From Dipteronia dyeriana (taxonomy: Eukaryota; Streptophyta; Magnoliopsida; Sapindales; Sapindaceae), in NCBI GenBank assembly GCA_032871835.1, contig CM065297.1:16227098-16291097 (forward strand): DNA of 64,000 bases, given 5' to 3'. The notes beneath the pieces are model-generated. The model saw only the letters and a list, made by a program, of their open reading frames with translations. It searched no databases and was not told the DNA's origin. Within the stretch, counting starts at the first letter, position 1; the number at the start of each line of letters is the position of its first letter. The position numbers and the translations under genes were made by a program. This document shows positions 58,961 through 64,000 of this stretch, in pieces.

Positions 58961-60540
58961 TGAAAAGTCCTCATTTGTTGATTGGCTTATTTCGTGAACA
59001 ACCACATTGTTGGGTTCATGTAAGGGTAGCTTAGGCTCTCAAGACTTCAAGAGGAGAAGCATCAAAGGTAAAATTCTTGTGCTTACTTACTTTGAAGAGA
59101 TAATTGCACACACTCACATATTCATGTATAACTCTTGATCTTATTTGTTGAGTGTTTTCTTGTGTGCATTTTAGTTTACATGACTCTTGTTGACCTATTT
59201 GCATCTTGCTATGAAAGTTGTATGTCATGCTAGGCATTAAAATAGGATGCAATTTCATCACTCTTGATCTTATTGTTTTATACATTTGAGTGTTGAAAAA
59301 TAGGCCTTGCGCTGGTGGTGCGCTACTCGACCAACACAACTTTCATAATGGACCGCCGCTAGTCGTGCGCTAGTGATCTACGCTGCTGCACCAGCGCGTA
59401 GCTGAAAAATGTGGGCATGCACTGGTGGTGAGCTACTCGTCTAGCGCAGCCTCACCAGCGCAAACTTCCCAGAGAATCTGCGCTTGTGTTGCGCTACTGG
59501 GATGCGCCACTCGATCAACGCCTGTTTTAAAAATAGGTTGTGCACTGGTGGTGCGCTACTCAACCAGCGCATGTCACCAGGGCAAGCAGAGAAAGCAGGA
59601 ACCTTTTTTCCAAAACGACCTCACTTTGATTGGATCTTATATATATATAACTCAATGCTTTAAGGTCGTGTATGAGTTCAGAATTTCAAATTTCTTCCTT
59701 AGAACACATTTCAAAGGAAAAACATTCCCAAGAACTCATTTTTAATCTCTCAAAGCATTCCCATGAGCATCAAATCTTCATCTTGCATCATCTAAGTTCA
59801 TCTAGAGTGCATCTTTGGATAGGGTTACTTCATCACATCTTGTTTGGTAAGCTCTTCACTATCTTCTTACAAGTTAAGTGTTTTCCTTACTAAACCATCT
59901 CTTTAATTAATTGTATTCTCTTAGATTATTTCTAGATACAAATTAGAGGTTGTTGTGATGCCATGATTGAGTGTTGTATTGTGATAGCTTCATAGGATTG
60001 TTTGATCTATGTTTAGCTAAGCTATTTGAACATGTAATTTAGCACTTGATATCTAGGATTACATTAATTGTCATCCCATTATCCTAGATAAGCATATAGG
60101 GTTTCCTAGCCTTGTTTGTTCATTAAACATCATTATATATTCTCTTAGGATACTTTATCTCTTCATTGAGAAGTAAGCCATGTGTTGCTTCCGGGAGTAT
60201 GTAGCCTAAAGCACAAGCATGATGAACTAGGTTCACTTATACCGGGATTAGGTAGTGGTGGAGGATTAAACCGGGATTAGGTTGTAATTCCTTTATCATT
60301 AGTGGATTCGAGGTTCTAGTGTGGCGCACTCATCAGCCCGTGGTTTTTCCCATTTGGAGGGTTTTCACGTATATCTCAAGTGTTTTTACTATTTCAACAT
60401 TTATTACACTTTTGATATCTTTGAAACTAGATAGGGGTATTTTCGTCAACTTGACTCTTAACGAAAATTGGGTAAAATTTAATTAAAATCTATTCACTCC
60501 TCCCTCTAGATTTATTTTACACACCATAATATTTGTTTCA
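58961..60540 (+). repeat. SIRE 3' LTR, full length
   Basis: It starts TGAAAAGTCC and ends TTTGTTTCA. A likely TATA box TATATATATAA lies at about 59639-59650. Imperfect GC-rich repeats of the type CTGGTGGTGCGCTAC occur upstream of it at 59300-59585. The last 648 bases match the 5' remnant. Confidence 0.88.
59300..59585. repeat. GC-rich degenerate repeats in the SIRE LTR U3
   Basis: Three or more copies of a unit like GCRCTGGTGGTGCGCTACTC are followed by CCAGCGCA-type partners that can pair with GCGCTGG. It lies 50-350 bases upstream of the TATA box, where promoter elements would be expected. Function is not known. Confidence 0.6.
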
Positions 60541-61130
60541 GCTTTCATGGGGGCTAGCTTTCTGAGCAAACCCTTATCCTAGATATCCTGGTAAATTGTC
60601 TCACGAGAAGCACTTAGGAGGGCGTAGTGATCGTAACCTCTCTCATCCTGGGTCACAGGAGCTACTACTCTTGGGGGTGACAAAGCTCGAGGAAGGGTTC
60701 GCCTAATTGGCTATCGATCCCGCTGAGGTTTGTGAGGTGGATGGTTGTATGAAGATCGGTTGCGAGGCCTGTTCTGGGCTTTCGAGAATTGTACAGGTTC
60801 GGGTGTTTCTTTCTTCTGTCATTTTGTCGATCTCATATCATCAAGCTCAATTTTAACCCTGAGCTGCTCGTCGACATCGAACTGCTCTAGAGCTCGATCG
60901 TAAGCCTCCTGATAGGTTTCCAAAGTATGTTTGGTGAAAGATCGGAAGTGCCTTCCTGCCCACAAGTTCCTACAAAAGTTGGATAGGGTCTCTTTTTCGG
61001 TAAAGTCTCGTGTCTGAATAACCTTCTTATGGAATCGCTCTACATAAGATCGAAGGGTTTCCCCTCGCTCCTAGATCATATATTGTATGTAGATGGATAA
61101 GATCTTTTGGAAGACATGGATCCCGCCAAT
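60541..61130 (-). pseudogene. Gypsy gag fragment on the minus strand
   Basis: Minus-strand frames give SYVERFHKKVIQTRDF, then NFCRNLWAGRHFRSF, then EAYDRALEQFDVDEQLRVK, and at the left end DKGLLRKLAPMKA. This is the usual order in a plant Gypsy gag. Stops and frameshifts are present. It runs opposite to the pol that begins about 70 bases to its right. Confidence 0.7.
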
Positions 61131-61199
61131 CATCCAGAAGATGATTCCCTAACGCTGGAGGAGGAAGAACAGAGTAGGGAATGAGCCAGTTGAGACCCT

Positions 61200-63897
61200 G
61201 TCGATAAGCTAGATAAGATACCCACAGGAGTGAAGATCCCTTCAAAGTTGTCAAGGTTGTCAAGGTCAGAACTACCCTCGAGTCGGGAGTGAAGGAAGGT
61301 TTGATCGGTCTTCTTCGAGAATTTAGCGACATCTTCTCTTGGAGTCATGACGAGATACTCGGGATCCCCATATCATTTGCTGCCCATCAATTAACAGTGG
61401 ATCCAATATTCAAGCCCGTCAAACAGAAACGACGTCGCTTTAATGTTGCAAGAAACATTACGGTTCAAGAGAAAGTGGACAAGCTGATTATAGCAGACTT
61501 CATTAGAGAGACGTGATACCCCGAATGGATCGCCAACGTGGTCATGGTCACAAAGGTGAATGGGAAGTGGCGTATGTGCATCGACTACACTGACCTCAAA
61601 CAGGCATGTCCAAAAGACAGCTTTCCTCTACCAAAGATCTATTACTTGGTCGACTCCACATCCGGGAATAAGCTCATGAGTTTTATGGACGTGTTCTCGG
61701 GGTACGATCAGATTAAGATGCACCCACCAGACAAGGATAAGACTGGTTTCATCATCGGACAAGATCTGTACTGCTACAAGGTGATGCCGTTTGGTCTTAG
61801 AATGTTAGGGCCACATACCAGCAGCTAGTTAACCAACTGTTCAGGCCTAAAATTGGAAGGTCGATGGAGGTATACATCGAAGACATTATCACATAATCAC
61901 AATTTACGGAAGGATATCAGGACGACCTTCGTTGAACCTTTATGATCATAAGGGAAAACCAGATGCGATTAAACCCCTTCAAATGTTCTTTCGGGGTAAC
62001 TGCGGGGAAGGTTCTGGGCTTCATGGTTCACGAGAGAGGCATATAGGCCAACCTAGAAAAGGTCTAGGCTATCTTGGACCTCGAATCCCCCACGTCATTT
62101 AAACAGGTACAAATCTTGATCGGGCATGTAGCAGCGCTCAACAGGTTCATTTCTCGCTCCAACGATAAATGGCACCCTTTCTTCAAAGCTATCAAGCAAA
62201 GGAGAAACATGAAATGGAACAAAGAGAGCGAGCAAGCCTTTCAACCCTTAAAGAAGTATCTAACAAGCCCCTTGTTGCTAGTCAATCCATTTCCAAGAGA
62301 GGAGCTGTAAATTTACTTGGTTGTTTCAGACTGCAATAAGTGGAACTTTCAACAAAGAATGTGGAGATAGGGTCCAACGAACTATTTACTATGTGTGTCA
62401 TGCCCTAACCAAGCCAGAGAAAAATTATACTCTCCTAGAGAAGCTCTGTCCCTACTTTCAAGCTCACTCGATAGCAGTAATGACAGACCAGCCTCTCTGC
62501 TAATTTTTACAAAGGCCAGATGTATCCGGAAGGCTAGTTTTGTAGGCCCTAGAGCTCACACAATTTGACTTGAAATATAAATCCAGGAACTCAATCAAAG
62601 CCCAGGCTTTGGCGAACTTTCTGGTCGAATTCTCAGAGTTCCCAGGCCAAGCGACCTCCGTAGCGTCAAATCCCACCCCTAAGAGGATTTCAGAGGTCGA
62701 CAGCTGGCCGAAAGGTTACAAGTCCTGGATCCTGTACACAGCTGGAGCATCCGGGTAAGCTGGGAGAGGAGTTGGCGTAGTTCTAGTAGACATAGAAGGG
62801 ATCGAATGTTTTTACTGCTTCAGATTTGAGTTTAAGGCTACCAACAATGAGGCAGAGTATGAAGCCCTCCTAGCCGGGATGAAGGTAGCCGTCGAGCTCG
62901 AGGCCGACTACCTACAAATCAAGAGTGATTCATTTCTCGTAGTCAATCAGATTTTCAGGATTTACCAGGAAAAAGGGGATAACATGATCGCCTACCTGAA
63001 GCTAGTCTAGTTGCTTAAGAATAAATTTAAGGGATTCAAGATCGGACAGGTGCCTCAACAATAGAATCATCGAGCAGATGTCCTAGCTAAGATAGTTGCA
63101 ATTGGTGGCCAAGCCTTACCACGGGGAGTTCCCCTACAAGTGATCTCCAAACCAAGCATAACAACGGGTAAGGAAATTTGCCCCTGGATTGTCAGCCTTG
63201 CTAGATGGATCCAATAGTTGCTTATCTCTAAGAAGGAAAGCTTTCTGAGGAGCCCGATCAAGCCAGAAGAATTAAAAGGGCTCTCTGTCCGATATTGTCT
63301 GATAGATGGGTACCTCTACAGGATGGGTAGATCCATCCCTTTGCTTTGGTGTTTACATCCCGCTGATGCCAAATGGGCGTTAAGAAAGGTTCACTCTAGA
63401 GACTGTGGGAATCACATTGGTGGTGAAGCCTTTAGCATATCAAGTGCTCCGTATGGGGTATTACTGGCCAACTATTCACCAAGACGTGAAGAAATTTGTA
63501 CAAACTTGTGAACCATGCCAAAGGACCTCGAACTTGAGTCACCTCTCACCAGAGCGGTTGTCATCTCTCATTTCACCCTACCCCTTTGCCATGTGGGGGA
63601 TTGACCTGATCGAACCGCTTCCCACCGCTCATAGGCAAGCTAAACATGCTATCGTGGCAATCGATTATTTTACAAGATGGGTCGAGGTCGGACCTCTCTC
63701 CCAAATATCATAAGAGAATACGACGAGGTTCATCAACACCAACGTGGTTTGTAGATTCGGGACCCCTCTCATCATTGTAGCCGACCTAGGCAAGCAGTTT
63801 GACAATGCCCGACTCAAAGACTTTTATGAAGGTTTGGGAATCTACCTCAGGTTCGCTTTAGTTGTTGGAACCCCGTTCACCGGTCACGTAGCGGAAA
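61200..63897 (+). pseudogene. Gypsy pol: reverse transcriptase, RNase H, integrase (broken)
   Basis: The RT start reads FSDIFSWSHDEILGIP (61320), followed by WIANVVMVTKVNGKWRMCIDY, LPKIYYLVDSTSG and FMDVFSGYDQIKMHP. The catalytic motif is altered: VYIEDII near 61873, where YVDDM is usual. RNase H includes ATNNEAEYEALLAGM (62840-62885) and LEADYLQIKSDS. The integrase has HIGGEAF/VKPLAYQVLRMGYYWP, CEPCQRTSN (63510), WGIDLIEPLP and VAIDYFTRWVE, then the third-motif region, ending GHVAEM at about 63896. Many stops occur. The domain order RT-RNase H-integrase and the sequence type fit the Tat/Athila side of Gypsy. Confidence 0.88.
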
Positions 63898-64000
63898 TGG
63901 ATTTTATAATTTTATACAGATCGTAATCTGTATCTGGGACCAGTGAACTTGTGATCGTATTTATTTTCGGAACAAATACAAATATTAATTATTACACTAA
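63898..64000. other. Sequence interrupting the Gypsy integrase
   Basis: Gypsy homology stops abruptly after GHVAEM. The rest is AT-rich, unlike the pol before it, and could be the edge of another inserted element that continues beyond the window. Confidence 0.45.

Larger units (their letters stand above)
52838..60540 (+). mobile_element. SIRE/Maximus-type Copia retrotransposon, 5' LTR truncated
   Basis: The 3' LTR is 58961-60540 (1580 bp). The 5' copy keeps only its last 648 bp or so (about 52838-53485). The primer site TGGTATCAGAGCAAG is at 53488-53502. Gag with coiled coil and CCHC knuckle, then protease, integrase, RT and RNase H follow in order. After pol comes about 1.2 kb with repeated GGGGGAG purine tracts (58600-58690), and the final tract is at 58950-58960. 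Long LTRs and multiple purine tracts are marks of SIRE elements. It sits between Gypsy sequences, so it probably inserted into them. Confidence 0.88.

Noticed and set aside
1..64000. CRISPR arrays, bacterial operons, tRNA or rRNA genes
   Set aside because: None seen. The short direct repeats present are microsatellites, LTRs or in-frame gag repeats. The tRNA-like motifs are primer-binding sites only.

Overview
The window is nuclear DNA of a flowering plant, most likely a eudicot; I cannot name the species. The grounds are a many-exon plant housekeeping-type gene, AT-rich GT-AG introns, and plant-type transposons (Copia LTR elements with an initiator-methionine tRNA primer site, a SIRE-type Copia, Tat/Athila-like Gypsy pieces, hAT and Harbinger elements). 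Nothing bacterial, viral or CRISPR-like was seen.

Positions 1147-43001 (+) hold the 3' part of one gene, the plant homologue of SHOOT GRAVITROPISM 6 (SGR6; maestro HEAT-like repeat / MROH1 family). I traced 40 exons by eye. All junctions are GT-AG, all phases agree, and together they give 1397 residues without a stop. The N-terminal part lies left of the window. Two introns are hugely swollen by transposons. Intron 6445-20330 holds a hAT element (about 7.14-11.17 kb, minus) and next to it a Copia element (11563-20053, plus). That Copia contains a Gypsy remnant (about 14050-19533, minus), which itself contains a 1.0-kb TRIM-like LTR element (16253-17274, minus). Intron 31240-41767 holds a Copia element (31355-41533, minus) with a related Copia (33080-38314, minus) inserted into it. 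A third intron carries a hAT-type MITE (27093-27634). Target-site duplications are visible for Copia-A, the TRIM, Copia-B, Copia-C and this MITE, so those boundaries are firm.

From 43.0 kb to the end I find no host gene, only repeats: a CGGTT-rich MITE-like unit (43505-44188), an unassigned AT-rich stretch, a Tourist/Harbinger MITE with an AT-rich core (46745-47532), unassigned LTR-like sequence, a minus-strand Gypsy tail (about 49.09-49.91 kb), a plus-strand Gypsy-type gag region (about 50.0-52.8 kb), a SIRE-type Copia with a truncated 5' LTR (about 52838-60540), a minus-strand Gypsy gag piece (60541-61130), and a plus-strand Gypsy pol (about 61.2-63.9 kb) whose integrase is cut off near 63.9 kb.

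All transposon reading frames I could follow carry stops, frameshifts or deletions, so none looks autonomous now. I did not find a convincing undescribed biological system. The most notable points are an intact gene split by nested transposons, a probable single deletion joining two nested elements, and several well-bounded non-autonomous elements.
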